64,000 nucleotides of DNA from Belliella kenyensis (lineage in GTDB: Bacteria > Bacteroidota > Bacteroidia > Cytophagales > Cyclobacteriaceae). The position numbers and the translations under genes are program-made. A model generated the notes under the pieces. The model saw only the letters and a list, made by a program, of their open reading frames with translations. It was not told the DNA's origin and did no database searches. Below, piece after piece: positions 17,815 through 27,196 of the stretch. Where the stretch lies: the NCBI RefSeq assembly GCF_022549675.1, contig NZ_JAKZGR010000002.1, positions 62,001 through 126,000 on the forward strand, written 5' to 3'. Within the stretch, counting starts at the first letter, position 1; each line of letters starts with the position of its first letter.

Positions 17815-18525
17815 TTATTCATTACCTACTGGGATTTCATTTCTAGGGATGAAATTATGAATATTGGTAAAATTCTCTTTGTAGTGCTCTTCGTCAAGAG
17901 AGTAGTAATAAGCACCTTTTTTAGAGCTTGATTTATCTTTTTCATTTTCTTTCTTCAGCAAGTTAGTAGACAGTACTTTTCTGGTGAAATTTCGTTTGTC
18001 AATTTTGGTATCGTACAGTCCCTCGTACATGGCTTGAAGTTGCGGTAAGGTGAACTTTTCCGGTAACAGTTCAAAGAGGATAGGGTGGAAAGCTGCCTTG
18101 TATCGAAGCTTGTTCAAGGCGAGTTCAACCATTTCTTTATGGTCAAAGATCATGTTAGGGAGTGACTTGATATTGTACCAACGTGCATGGAAATCATCAT
18201 TGATTTGTGTTTTGTACTTTTCAATATCTATTAGGGCTACATAGGGAAGGGCGATAACCCGCTCTATTGGGTCTCTTTCAGGAGTGCTAAACGCTTGAAT
18301 TTGTTCCATATAGACCTCTTTTAGACCGGTGAGTTGTTCAAGAATTCTTGAAGCAGCTTCATCTGCTGACTCGCTAGGTTGTATAAATCCACCCATAAGA
18401 CTCCACTTTTCTTTTTCTGGAGCAAATCCCCTCTGTATCAGGAGAAGTTTATAGTCTGCACCGTCAAAACCAAATATTACACAATCAACAGCTACAAGTA
18501 GCCTGGTTTGGTTTGAATATTTCAT
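17815..18525 (-). CDS. Nudix-winged-helix transcriptional regulator of arabinose utilisation (AraR/NrtR type)
   Basis: Regulator of 236 aa: an N-terminal Nudix-fold sensor domain (about 1-145) and a C-terminal winged helix (about 155-225; FELLPEKFTLPQLQAMYEGLY, DKRNFTRKVLS). The Nudix box region, GGFIQPSESADEAASRILEQ, lacks the catalytic RE-x-x-x-EE pattern (SRILEQL instead), as expected for members that sense a sugar and have lost hydrolysis. In Bacteroides a Nudix-family protein, AraR, controls arabinose genes; the position of this gene between the araA/symporter operon and the arabinosidase/araBD operon supports the same role. The effector is probably L-arabinose (inference from context). 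Confidence 0.82.
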   Translation of the reverse strand: MKYSNQTRLLVAVDCVIFGFDGADYKLLLIQRGFAPEKEKWSLMGGFIQPSESADEAASRILEQLTGLKEVYMEQIQAFSTPERDPIERVIALPYVALIDIEKYKTQINDDFHARWYNIKSLPNMIFDHKEMVELALNKLRYKAAFHPILFELLPEKFTLPQLQAMYEGLYDTKIDKRNFTRKVLSTNLLKKENEKDKSSSKKGAYYYSLDEEHYKENFTNIHNFIPRNEIPVGNE

Positions 18526-18679
18526 AAAAGCTGAGATAAATGATTCGCTCGCGTTAGTTCAAGTTTGAAATATAGGTAAAATTAGGATATAAATCCAGTA
18601 GTGACACTTAATCTAAATCAATTGAAAGAATTTTTGTTTTGTGACAACATTTGAAGAAGGGACTTAGGCTATATTTTTT

Positions 18680-18738
18680 AATAGTGTAAAAAATACAGTT
18701 AATAATTTGTCTGTTTATAATTTATTTTTTAATATTCG
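18680..18738 (+). promoter_or_regulatory. promoter-like module, copy 1
   Basis: AATAGTGTAAAAAATACAGT followed by TAATA, then TTTG and, 20 nt later, TAATATTCG. The second copy at 19058-19115 preserves the AATAGTGTA-AAAATACA element, the 20-nt spacing to TTG and the final AATATTCG. Within it TGTA-N5-TACA forms a small dyad. I read it as a regulator site plus a -33/-7 promoter. Confidence 0.5.
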
Positions 18739-18852
18739 CATCTTAAAGAATTATTCAAGCTCATTTTAGACTATGTTTCGAACAAGCTTGTTTGGTTATG
18801 TCGTTTAATATTAGATTATTAACTTTATTTTATGTGATATTAATAGGGTAAG

Positions 18853-18999
18853 TAGTTTTGTAAAAGCGGGTTTCTGGTGAATCGCTAGAAACCTTGCCTT
18901 TCTTACTTTTACCATAAGATATAGGAGTGATTCTCCCCTCAAATTAATCTCAAACCTATAATTTAAAAAAGCAAGTCAGTTGTTTGGCTTGCTTTTTTT
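18853..18999 (+). ncRNA. candidate small RNA of about 130 nt with own promoter and terminator
   Basis: TAGTTTTG at 18853-18860 fits the TAnnTTTG -7 element, and a strong intrinsic terminator lies at 18965-18999. The transcript would start near 18867. It has no credible ORF and contains inverted segments (GGTTTCT with AGAAACC; GGAG with CTCC near a TCTCCCCTC stretch). It is isolated between the Nudix regulator and the arabinosidase operon. It could be an sRNA, a 6S-like RNA or a prematurely terminated leader; I could not match it to a known RNA family by eye. Confidence 0.45.
18965..18999 (+). terminator. strong intrinsic terminator in the 840-bp regulatory gap
   Basis: AAAAAAGCAAG pairs with CTTGCTTTTTTT around a short loop, giving an 11-bp stem with a run of seven T. 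No gene on the plus strand ends here, so it must terminate a non-coding transcript from upstream. Confidence 0.85.
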
Positions 19000-19057
19000 G
19001 TGATAATGATAAGATACTTTTGATAAGATTTTTTGATTAAAATGATCAATCATTTTT

Positions 19058-19115
19058 AATAGTGTATAAAATACAATTAATAGTTGTGACTTTGGATTAT
19101 ATTCTCTAATATTCG
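19058..19115 (+). promoter_or_regulatory. promoter-like module, copy 2 (likely arabinosidase operon promoter)
   Basis: AATAGTGTATAAAATACAAT, then TTG, then 20 nt later TAATATTCG, matching copy 1 378 bp upstream with one indel. Lying after the terminator at 18999 and 250 bp before the GH127 start, this copy is the best candidate for driving the operon. A long 5' leader would follow. Confidence 0.5.
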
Positions 19116-19364
19116 TTCTAAATGCTATTCAGTTAATTAAACAAGTAAATGAAGATTCGAAGACTTCTTGTTAAAATCAGTTTTGCTTAGTCCAAAGCAT
19201 ATATTAAATGTATTAAATAGCCTTTCAATAATCAAAAATGTAATGTCTATTCTTAATTATTATAGCATTTGAATAACAAGGCTTTGGTGTTACGCTTATT
19301 GTTGATGTTATAATAACTATAATCATTTAGAATTTTATAATCAGTAACCATACAACCCTCTAAA

Positions 19365-21722
19365 ATGACCTCAAGTATCAAAATAGTGATGTTCTCATTT
19401 TCGCTTTGTGTAAGTACGCTCGCCTTTGCTCAGAAAGAGCGGCTACATTACTTCCCTTTGGATAAAGTCAAACTCCTTGATAGCCCATTCAAAAAAGCTC
19501 AAGAGGTAAATAAAAAATACATCCTTGAAATGGATGTAGATAGACTTCTCGCTCCTTACATGAAGGATGCAGGGGTCACTTGGGAAGCCGAGAACTATGG
19601 GAACTGGGAAAACACAGGGCTGGATGGCCACATTGGAGGACATTATCTTTCGGCGCTGGCCATGCTATATGCTTCCTCTGGTGATGTAGAAATTAAAGAA
19701 AGGCTTGACTACATGATAGCCCAACTTAAATTTGCTCAAGACAAAAACGGTAATGGGTATCTTGGTGGTGTGCCGGATGGACAGAAAATATGGGAAGAGA
19801 TCCGAGCAGGTAAAATTAAAGCTGGTGGATTTTCTCTAAATGATAGGTGGGTACCACTTTACAACATCCATAAAATATACGCAGGCTTGCGTGATGCCTA
19901 TTTGATAGCTGGAGTTGATGAAGCGAAGGATATGTTGGTAGATCTCACAGATTGGTTTGCTGAGCTGACCAAGGATTTTTCAGATGAGCAATTTCAAGAA
20001 ATACTTATCAGCGAGCATGGAGGATTGAATGAGGTATTTGCTGATCTTGCTGAGATTACTGGTGATCAGCGATACTTGTCTTTGGCTATCAAAATGTCGC
20101 ACCGTGAGATCATGGATCCTTTAGCTCAAGGTAAAGATCAATTGACAGGTAAGCATGCCAATACACAAATACCAAAGGTGATAGGTTTCCAAAGAATAGC
20201 TCAGTTAGATGAATCTTCTGAATGGAATAATGCTGCGGAATATTTTTGGGAAAATGTCACCAAACAAAGGTCGATCTCTATAGGAGGTAATAGTGTAAGA
20301 GAGCATTTCCATGGAACTGATGACTTTTCGCCGATGCTATCTTCGGATCAAGGACCAGAAACATGCAATACATACAACATGATGCGTCTGTCAGAAAAAC
20401 TATTCGAAAGTGCTCCAGACAGAAAGTATATAGATTTTTATGAAAGGGCTATGTACAATCATATTCTATCTTCACAGCATCCAGAGCATGGTGGATTTGT
20501 ATATTTTACCCCAATGAGGCCGAATCATTATAGGGTATATTCTCAGCCTCATGAGAATTTTTGGTGCTGCGTGGGATCTGGTCTAGAGAATCACACCAAG
20601 TATGGTCAAGTGATCTATGCTAATCAAGAAAATGATCTTTTTGTAAATCTATTTATTCCTTCAGAATTGACTTGGTCTGACAAGGGAGTCAGGCTTATCC
20701 AGCAGACAAATTTCCCATACGAAGAATCTACTACACTGACATTTGATCACAAAGGGAAAAAAGATTTCAATTTAAAGATTAGATACCCAAGCTGGGTTGA
20801 AAGAGGTTCTCTTAAAGTAAAAATTAATGGAAAAGTACAGCCTATAACACTAGCTTCTGATGGCTATGTACTGCTCAATCACAAATGGAAAAAAGGAGAT
20901 CAGGTAGAAGTGATATTACCGATGAAAACCAAAGTGGAGTATTTGGCCGATGGATCACCTTGGGGTTCTTTTGTACATGGCCCCATAGTGCTAGCAGCTG
21001 AAACAGGGACAGATGAACTCAAGGGGCTTATTGCTGATGATAGTCGAATGGGACATGTAGCAAGTGGCAGAATGCATCCAATCTATCAGACTGATATTCT
21101 TAGCAAAATTGAGCTAAATGAAATGCCTCAAAAGCAAGGGGATAGTTTCAGGTTTTTACTTGCTGAAAATAGCTTTCATAATAGAAAAGAAGCTGTGAAA
21201 TTGATACCATTTTATGAATTACATGATAGTCGATACCAAGTATATTGGCCCATATTGGATGTAGAAGAAGTAGAAAGTTTTAGGGAATCTTTGAAATCAA
21301 AAGATGAATTGATGCTAAGATTGGAAGCGATGACATTAGATCAAGTTGCAGCAGGTGAGCAGCAGCCTGAATCAGAGCATGATTTCCGAGATGTAAGTAG
21401 CAAGACCGGACAAGTAGACGGTCGCTTCTGGAGAAGTACTTCTACTTCTTTTCAATACACGCTAAAGAATCCAGCAAATGAAGGAGCTACGCTTAGAGTG
21501 ACCTACCTTCCTGCCCAGAGTGGAAAACCTTTCCATGTACTGATCAATGGGGAAGTGATAGCCAAAGAGCAAATTACCTCAGAAGGCGAGGCTTTGATTA
21601 TAGACAGAGATTATGATATCGCAGGCCTAGATCAAGACACTTTGGAAGTTAAATTTGAAAGTGTAGATGGTGAAGAAACAGCACCTGTGCACTTTATCAG
21701 GGTCCTAAAGAGAGGACGATAG
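19365..21722 (+). CDS. GH127 beta-L-arabinofuranosidase
   Basis: Exported glycosidase of 785 aa of family GH127 (formerly DUF1680). Signal peptide MTSSIKIVMFSFSLCVSTLAFA is cleaved before QKERL. The zinc-thiolate active site of the family is visible: Glu and Cys in PETCNTYNMM (about residues 333-335) and the Cys pair in NFWCCVGSG (about 401-402), the first being the proposed nucleophile. A C-terminal accessory beta domain follows (about 660-785; DVSSKTGQVDGRFWRSTSTS). It should release terminal beta-L-arabinofuranose from arabino-oligosaccharides or glycoproteins in the periplasm. First gene of a six-enzyme operon with GH51, GH97, araB, araD and mutarotase. Confidence 0.9.
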   Translation: MTSSIKIVMFSFSLCVSTLAFAQKERLHYFPLDKVKLLDSPFKKAQEVNKKYILEMDVDRLLAPYMKDAGVTWEAENYGNWENTGLDGHIGGHYLSALAMLYASSGDVEIKERLDYMIAQLKFAQDKNGNGYLGGVPDGQKIWEEIRAGKIKAGGFSLNDRWVPLYNIHKIYAGLRDAYLIAGVDEAKDMLVDLTDWFAELTKDFSDEQFQEILISEHGGLNEVFADLAEITGDQRYLSLAIKMSHREIMDPLAQGKDQLTGKHANTQIPKVIGFQRIAQLDESSEWNNAAEYFWENVTKQRSISIGGNSVREHFHGTDDFSPMLSSDQGPETCNTYNMMRLSEKLFESAPDRKYIDFYERAMYNHILSSQHPEHGGFVYFTPMRPNHYRVYSQPHENFWCCVGSGLENHTKYGQVIYANQENDLFVNLFIPSELTWSDKGVRLIQQTNFPYEESTTLTFDHKGKKDFNLKIRYPSWVERGSLKVKINGKVQPITLASDGYVLLNHKWKKGDQVEVILPMKTKVEYLADGSPWGSFVHGPIVLAAETGTDELKGLIADDSRMGHVASGRMHPIYQTDILSKIELNEMPQKQGDSFRFLLAENSFHNRKEAVKLIPFYELHDSRYQVYWPILDVEEVESFRESLKSKDELMLRLEAMTLDQVAAGEQQPESEHDFRDVSSKTGQVDGRFWRSTSTSFQYTLKNPANEGATLRVTYLPAQSGKPFHVLINGEVIAKEQITSEGEALIIDRDYDIAGLDQDTLEVKFESVDGEETAPVHFIRVLKRGR

Positions 21723-21761
21723 AATTAAAATTGAATATAATAAACCTATAATTACAAATAA

Positions 21762-23309
21762 ATGAAGACACAAAACTTAAAAGGAATGATGCTTATCACT
21801 GTGATGTTTGTGACATTCTTTGCTCATGCACAAAACAGGTTGATCGTCAATGCGGACCAAGGGAATATTACCATAAATAAACATATCTACGGACATTTTG
21901 CAGAGCATTTGGGAAGGTGTATTTATGGAGGAATTTGGGTAGGACCTGATTCTGATATTCCCAATGAAGATGGTTACCGAAAAGATGTGATGCAAGCATT
22001 GATTGACTTGGAAATCCCAAATTTGAGATGGCCAGGTGGATGTTTTGCTGATGAATATCACTGGACAGACGGTATAGGTGATCCAGCAGATAGACCAAAA
22101 ATGGTCAATACACACTGGGGTGGTGTGACGGAGGATAATTCCTTCGGTACCCATGAGTTTATGAATTTTGTAGAAAAGATAGGTACAGAGCCATATATTA
22201 CAGGTAATGTCGGAAGTGGTTCTGTAGAAGAAATGTCAAAGTGGATAGAATACATCAATTTCGATGGTGTAAGTCCGATGGCAGATCTTAGGAGAAAAAA
22301 TGGACAAGATAAACCTTGGGGTATAAAATACTGGGGTGTAGGTAATGAAAGTTGGGGCTGTGGTGGAAACATGACACCAGAGTACTATGCCAATGAATAC
22401 AGAAGGTATGCCACTTTTGCTAGAAATTATGAAGGATCAAAACTGTATAAGATTGCTGGTGGTGCCAATGATTGGGACCTGAACTGGACAGATGTCTTGA
22501 TGAAAAATATCCCTTTGAACATGATGGATGGATTATCCCTACATTATTATACAGTCACTGGGACTTGGGAAAATAAAGGTAAGGCCACAGAGTTTGACAA
22601 GCAAGAATACTTAGAGACATTAAGAAAGGCAGCTAGAGTGGATGAGTTGCTTACCAAGCACAGTACAATCATGGATAAGTATGATCCTAACAAAAGGGTA
22701 GGTATCATCCTTGACGAATGGGGAACGTGGTTCCAAGTGGAGCCAGGGACTAACCCTGGATTCTTGTATCAGCAAAATACCATGAGAGATGCTCAAGTAG
22801 CTGCCATTTCACTTAATATTTTCAATAAGCACGCTGCCAGGCTTCACATGGCTAATCTTGCTCAGACTGTAAACGTCCTTCAAGCGGTGATTTTAACCAA
22901 TGAAACCGACATGATCTTGACCCCAACGTACCATGTCTTTGATCTTTACAAACCACACAAAGATGCGACTTTGCTTTCGCATGATTTGAAAAGTGAGGAA
23001 GTCAGCTTCGGAAAAGAGAAGATGGAATCTTTACATGTGTCTACATCAAAATCAGAAGATGGAACCGTGAATATCAGTATCGCCAATATCAATCCTGATA
23101 AAAAGATTGACCTAGATGTAGTGCTAAGAGGCATTGACGCAAAATCTGTGACTGCACAATTCATCACTGCTCCAGCTGTAAATTCTCATAATACATTTGA
23201 AAATAAGAATGTAGTGAAAAAAGCAGAATTCAAAGATTTTAAATTGAACAAGGATAACTTGAAAATTGCCGTTCCAGCAAACTCTGTGATGATGGTTCGG
23301 GTCAAGTAA
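21762..23309 (+). CDS. GH51 alpha-L-arabinofuranosidase
   Basis: Retaining alpha-L-arabinofuranosidase of 515 aa, with a signal peptide ([16 protein letters not shown]) before QNRLIV, so periplasmic. Acid/base Glu is in [11 protein letters not shown] (about residue 195) and the nucleophile Glu is in ILDEWGTWF (about residue 319). The substrate-binding motif [15 protein letters not shown] is intact, and a C-terminal beta-sandwich follows the TIM barrel. Length is typical. It would remove alpha-linked arabinofuranose from arabinan or arabinoxylan oligosaccharides. Lies 39 bp after the GH127 gene in the same operon. Confidence 0.94.
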   Translation: MKTQNLKGMMLITVMFVTFFAHAQNRLIVNADQGNITINKHIYGHFAEHLGRCIYGGIWVGPDSDIPNEDGYRKDVMQALIDLEIPNLRWPGGCFADEYHWTDGIGDPADRPKMVNTHWGGVTEDNSFGTHEFMNFVEKIGTEPYITGNVGSGSVEEMSKWIEYINFDGVSPMADLRRKNGQDKPWGIKYWGVGNESWGCGGNMTPEYYANEYRRYATFARNYEGSKLYKIAGGANDWDLNWTDVLMKNIPLNMMDGLSLHYYTVTGTWENKGKATEFDKQEYLETLRKAARVDELLTKHSTIMDKYDPNKRVGIILDEWGTWFQVEPGTNPGFLYQQNTMRDAQVAAISLNIFNKHAARLHMANLAQTVNVLQAVILTNETDMILTPTYHVFDLYKPHKDATLLSHDLKSEEVSFGKEKMESLHVSTSKSEDGTVNISIANINPDKKIDLDVVLRGIDAKSVTAQFITAPAVNSHNTFENKNVVKKAEFKDFKLNKDNLKIAVPANSVMMVRVK

Positions 23310-23368
23310 ACTTGATCGAATGGGGAGTGTCCAATGCATCAGCGGTGGTTTCATTCCTTACTTTAACC

Positions 23369-23424
23369 TGTCAACAGTTGACATTCCGATCATGGCATTT
23401 CGTGAGGGTAGTCGACTGTTGACA
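23369..23424 (+). promoter_or_regulatory. two 15-bp palindromic operators before the GH97 gene
   Basis: TGTCAAC-A-GTTGACA (23369-23383) is a perfect palindrome. A second site at 23410-23424 reads TGTCAACAGTCGACT on the minus strand and shares 13 of 15 positions. Centres are 41 bp apart, about four helical turns. This suggests an internal, separately regulated promoter inside the arabinoside operon. Confidence 0.55.
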
Positions 23425-23473
23425 TTGTTGGTTTCAAAATATTTAGCATTAGAAGTAAAATCTAACCACCAGA

Positions 23474-25426
23474 ATGAAAAGTTCAATCAGAGTAATTATA
23501 CTAGCTTTGCTCGTAGTGTGTGCAATTGCATGCGCTCAAAACCATGATCATCAACACTACACTGTAGGTAGTCCAGATAAACAGACTCAAGTAGCTTTTA
23601 GCATAGAATCAGGGGAGCTTTTCTATGAAATATATTATAAGCAGGAGCAAATTTTAGAACCATCAAGGTTAGGTTTGGTGTGGGAAAACTTTGATTTTTC
23701 CAATAACCTTCAGCTTACAGCTGTATCAGAAGTGTCTATTGTAAGTGATACCTACGAGCTTGTTCATGGAAAGCAGAAGTCTCATGAATATCAAGCTAAC
23801 GAAAGAATCTTGACCTTGGAAAATAATGAGGGGAAAGAGCTTCAAGTGATATTCAGAGTGTCAGACAACGGCTTAGCTTTCAAGTATGTACTTCCAAATC
23901 TTGGTGCTTCAAAAGTAAAAATGCTTGAAGAATTGACCACTTATAATTTTAAGACATCTGCAAAGACTTGGATTCAACCTATGGCTGACCCAAAGACAGG
24001 TTGGGAAAAAACCAACCCTTCTTATGAAGAGTCTTATGAGAAAGGAGTAGCTGTAGGGAGCCCATCACCAATTGCCTCTGGATGGATTTATCCAGCACTT
24101 TTTCAATCGGATGATACTTGGGTACTGATCTCGGAAGCAGGAGTAGGAGCTGATCATGCAGCTAGCAGGTTAGCAGCAGATTCTCCTAATGGCGAATACA
24201 GAATTACTTATCCTTCAGACCAAGAGAAAATTTTTGATGGAGCAGTTTTTCCCTCGGCAACCAAATCTTGGGAAAGTGCCTGGAGGATTTTAGCAATTGG
24301 CTCATTAGAAGATATAGTTCATTCTACATTAGGGACAGACCTTGCAACCCCACAACGAACCGATTTGGATTTCGCTTACGTGAGACCAGGAGCTGCGTCC
24401 TGGAGCTGGGCTTTAGGAAAGGACGAGTCGATATACTATGATATTCAAAAAAGACACATCGATTATGCATCTGAGATGAACTGGAACTACTGCCTAGTAG
24501 ACGTGAATTGGGATACAAATATTGGTTATGAAAAGATAGGAGAATTGGCACGATATGCCCAAAGCAAAGGTGTAGGTTTGATTTTGTGGTATAATTCCGC
24601 AGGTGATTGGAACTCTACTCCCTACACACCAAAGCATCAATTGTTAACTAGAGAAATGCGTACAGTAGAGTTTAACAAGATCAGAGATTTGGGGGTCAAA
24701 GGAGTGAAAATTGATTTTTTTGGAGGTGATGGCCAGTCTGTGATGCAGTACTATCACGATATTTTGGAGGATGCGGCTAAGTCTAGTTTGGTGGTCAACT
24801 TCCATGGGGCAACATTACCTAGAGGTTGGCACAGAACATATCCCAACTTGGTCACTGTAGAAGCGGTCAAGGGGTTTGAGATGATTACCTTCGATCAGAA
24901 GTTTGCTGATGAAGCACCCAAGCACATGGCTATACTTCCATTTACAAGGAATGTGTATGATCCGATGGATTTTACGCCCATGGCACTACATGAAATCCCA
25001 AATATTATAAGAAGAAGTTCCAAAGGCTTTGAGTTGGCATTATCAGTATTGTTCTATTCTGGAATCCAACATTTTGCCGAATCACCTGAGGGAATGACCA
25101 AACAGCCTGAAGAGATAAAGGATTTTCTCAGAAAGCTTCCTAAATCTTGGGAAGAGACTAAATTTATAGCAGGATTTCCTGGAGACTATGTGGTATTAGC
25201 CAGAAGAAATGGATCTGATTGGTATATTTCAGGAATCAATGCACTTGAAACTTCTCAATCTATCGATATAGATCTTTCCAAACTCGGGCTTTCATCCTCC
25301 AAAGGCTTCTTAATCACCGATGATGAATCTAGTGAATCATGGCGTTTTGAAGATTTGGGTGATTCCTCCAATTTATCCGTAGAAATGAATCCAAACGGTG
25401 GATTTGTAATCCATTTATCGAAATAA
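23474..25426 (+). CDS. GH97 family glycosidase, retaining type, lipoprotein
   Basis: Lipoprotein of 650 aa: signal VIILALLVVCAIAC with lipobox AIAC, so anchored in a membrane on the periplasmic or surface side. The N-terminal beta-sandwich of GH97 (about 28-280) precedes the TIM barrel. The motif GVKIDFFGGDGQ places an Asp at about residue 414, where retaining GH97 enzymes (alpha-galactosidase branch) carry their nucleophile; Glu in TVEAVKGFE (463-467) is the likely acid/base. Context suggests removal of alpha-galactosyl or the stereochemically related beta-L-arabinopyranosyl caps from arabinan side chains (inference). Preceded by its own palindromic operator pair. Confidence 0.83.
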   Translation: MKSSIRVIILALLVVCAIACAQNHDHQHYTVGSPDKQTQVAFSIESGELFYEIYYKQEQILEPSRLGLVWENFDFSNNLQLTAVSEVSIVSDTYELVHGKQKSHEYQANERILTLENNEGKELQVIFRVSDNGLAFKYVLPNLGASKVKMLEELTTYNFKTSAKTWIQPMADPKTGWEKTNPSYEESYEKGVAVGSPSPIASGWIYPALFQSDDTWVLISEAGVGADHAASRLAADSPNGEYRITYPSDQEKIFDGAVFPSATKSWESAWRILAIGSLEDIVHSTLGTDLATPQRTDLDFAYVRPGAASWSWALGKDESIYYDIQKRHIDYASEMNWNYCLVDVNWDTNIGYEKIGELARYAQSKGVGLILWYNSAGDWNSTPYTPKHQLLTREMRTVEFNKIRDLGVKGVKIDFFGGDGQSVMQYYHDILEDAAKSSLVVNFHGATLPRGWHRTYPNLVTVEAVKGFEMITFDQKFADEAPKHMAILPFTRNVYDPMDFTPMALHEIPNIIRRSSKGFELALSVLFYSGIQHFAESPEGMTKQPEEIKDFLRKLPKSWEETKFIAGFPGDYVVLARRNGSDWYISGINALETSQSIDIDLSKLGLSSSKGFLITDDESSESWRFEDLGDSSNLSVEMNPNGGFVIHLSK

Positions 25427-25440
25427 AAACAAGCGTAATA

Positions 25441-27117
25441 ATGAATAATGAATTTGTAATCGGACTTGATTATGGCTCAGACTCTGTCAGGGCAGTATTA
25501 GTAGATACTTCAAATGGGAACTGTCTTGCCAGTCAGGTCTATTGGTATCCAAGATGGAAAGCAGGAAAATACTGTGATCCTGTTTCAAATAGGTTTAGAC
25601 AGCATCCAAAAGATCATCTTGAAGGCCTAGAGGAGACGATCAAAGGTGTACTAGCAAGCTCAGGGGTGGACAGCAAATCTGTAAAAGCAATCTGTGTAGA
25701 TACCACAGGCTCTTCGCCTATGCCAGTAGACGAGCAAGGTCAGTCTTTGGCACTAAAGCCAGGGTTTGAAGAAAACCCAAATGCTATGATGGTGCTCTGG
25801 AAAGACCATACAGGAATCAAAGAAGCCGATGAAATCAATCATGTGTCTAGAACGTGGGGAGGAGAAGATTATACCAAATATGAAGGTGGGATTTACTCTT
25901 CAGAATGGTTTTGGGCAAAAATCCTCCATGTGGCCAGAGAAGATGAGGCAGTGAAAAATGCAGCTTTTTCATGGATGGAGCATTGCGATTTCATCACAGC
26001 TCAATTGATTGGAAGTAAAGATCCATTGGCATTCAAAAGAAGTAGGTGTGCAGCTGGTCACAAAGCGCTATGGCATGAGTCCTGGGGAGGTTTGCCACCT
26101 AAGGAATTTTTGGGGCTATTTGATCCTTATTTGGCAGAATTGAGAGACAGGCTTTTTACAGAAACATATACTTCAGACGAGATTGCAGGCAATTTGAGCT
26201 CCGAATGGGCAAGTCGTTTGGGATTGTCAGAAGATACCATAGTGGCTGTAGGGACATTTGATGCCCATGCAGGGGCTGTGGGTGGGGAAATCACTGAAAA
26301 CACCCTGATCAAAGTAATGGGTACATCCACATGTGATGTAATGGTAGCATCTAAAGAAACTATTGGCGATAAGCTAGTCAAAGGAATCTGTGGACAGGTA
26401 GATGGCTCCGTGATCCCTGGGGCAATCGGATTAGAAGCTGGACAGTCTGGTTTTGGTGATGTACTTGCTTGGTTCAAAAATCTTGTGGTCAAGCCAACTA
26501 TCTCTGTGATTAAGGATTCTGATCATATCAATCAAGAACAAAAAGATAACTTAATAGCTGAAATAGAAGATAGGATCATCGTTCAACTTTCAGAAGATGC
26601 ATTAAATATCCCCGTTTCTGAGTCCAAGATTGTATCCTTGGATTGGATCAATGGTAGAAGAACACCAGATGCCAATCAGTCTTTGAAAGGAGCTATCAGA
26701 AACCTAAACATGGGATCTGATGCTGCAAGAGTATTCAAATCCTTAGTAGAAGCTATCAGTTTTGGATCCAAACGCATAGTGGAGCGTTTTAGAGAAGAAG
26801 GGGTTCAAATAGATGCAGTAATTGGTCTAGGGGGAGTCGCCAAGAAATCCACTTTGGTGATGCAAACATTAGCTGATGTGCTCAACATGCCGATCAAAGT
26901 AGCCACTTCTGATCAAGCTCCCGCACTTGGTGCAGCAATGTATGCGGCAGTGGCAGCAGGAATTCATCCAGACACAGCATCCGCAATCAAAGCCATGAGC
27001 AACGGCTTCGACAAAGTCTATGAACCAATCCCAGCAAATGTCCCAGTATATGAGAAGCTCTATGCTGAATATGTGGAATTCGGGAAGCTAGTAGAAGGTG
27101 TAAAGGATGAAGGATGA
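25441..27117 (+). CDS. araB: ribulokinase
   Basis: Phosphorylates L-ribulose to L-ribulose 5-phosphate with ATP. FGGY-family kinase of 558 aa, normal for AraB. N-terminal phosphate-1 loop FVIGLDYGSDSVRAV, substrate region DTTGSSPMPVD, and the catalytic Asp in VGTFDAHAGAVGGE (about residue 277) are present, as is GLGGVAKKS and ATSDQAPALGAA in the C-terminal domain. It starts 14 bp after GH97. The last residues (VKDEG and the TGA) are encoded by the first units of an AGGATGA heptamer array that leads into an inserted four-helix-bundle gene, so the native C-terminus may have been altered. Confidence 0.95.
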   Translation: MNNEFVIGLDYGSDSVRAVLVDTSNGNCLASQVYWYPRWKAGKYCDPVSNRFRQHPKDHLEGLEETIKGVLASSGVDSKSVKAICVDTTGSSPMPVDEQGQSLALKPGFEENPNAMMVLWKDHTGIKEADEINHVSRTWGGEDYTKYEGGIYSSEWFWAKILHVAREDEAVKNAAFSWMEHCDFITAQLIGSKDPLAFKRSRCAAGHKALWHESWGGLPPKEFLGLFDPYLAELRDRLFTETYTSDEIAGNLSSEWASRLGLSEDTIVAVGTFDAHAGAVGGEITENTLIKVMGTSTCDVMVASKETIGDKLVKGICGQVDGSVIPGAIGLEAGQSGFGDVLAWFKNLVVKPTISVIKDSDHINQEQKDNLIAEIEDRIIVQLSEDALNIPVSESKIVSLDWINGRRTPDANQSLKGAIRNLNMGSDAARVFKSLVEAISFGSKRIVERFREEGVQIDAVIGLGGVAKKSTLVMQTLADVLNMPIKVATSDQAPALGAAMYAAVAAGIHPDTASAIKAMSNGFDKVYEPIPANVPVYEKLYAEYVEFGKLVEGVKDEG

Positions 27118-27131
27118 ATTGAGAAGGATGA
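27104..27131 (+). repeat. left heptamer array (AGGATGA units)
   Basis: AGGATGA at 27104, 27111 and 27125, with a divergent unit ATTGAGA between. The units are the exact reverse complement of the 12-unit TCATCCT array at 27549-27632. The araB stop codon TGA (27115-27117) is inside the second unit. Confidence 0.85.
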
Positions 27132-27196
27132 ATTGTAGCGGGATTAAATTTGAATATGATCATAATTCCATATTTTAGTTAGAAACTATAACGATT

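Noticed and set aside
18780-18792. Palindrome AACAAGCTTGTT in the arabinose regulatory gap
   Set aside because: It is a 12-bp self-complementary sequence at an unremarkable position between the two promoter modules; a single copy gives no further support.
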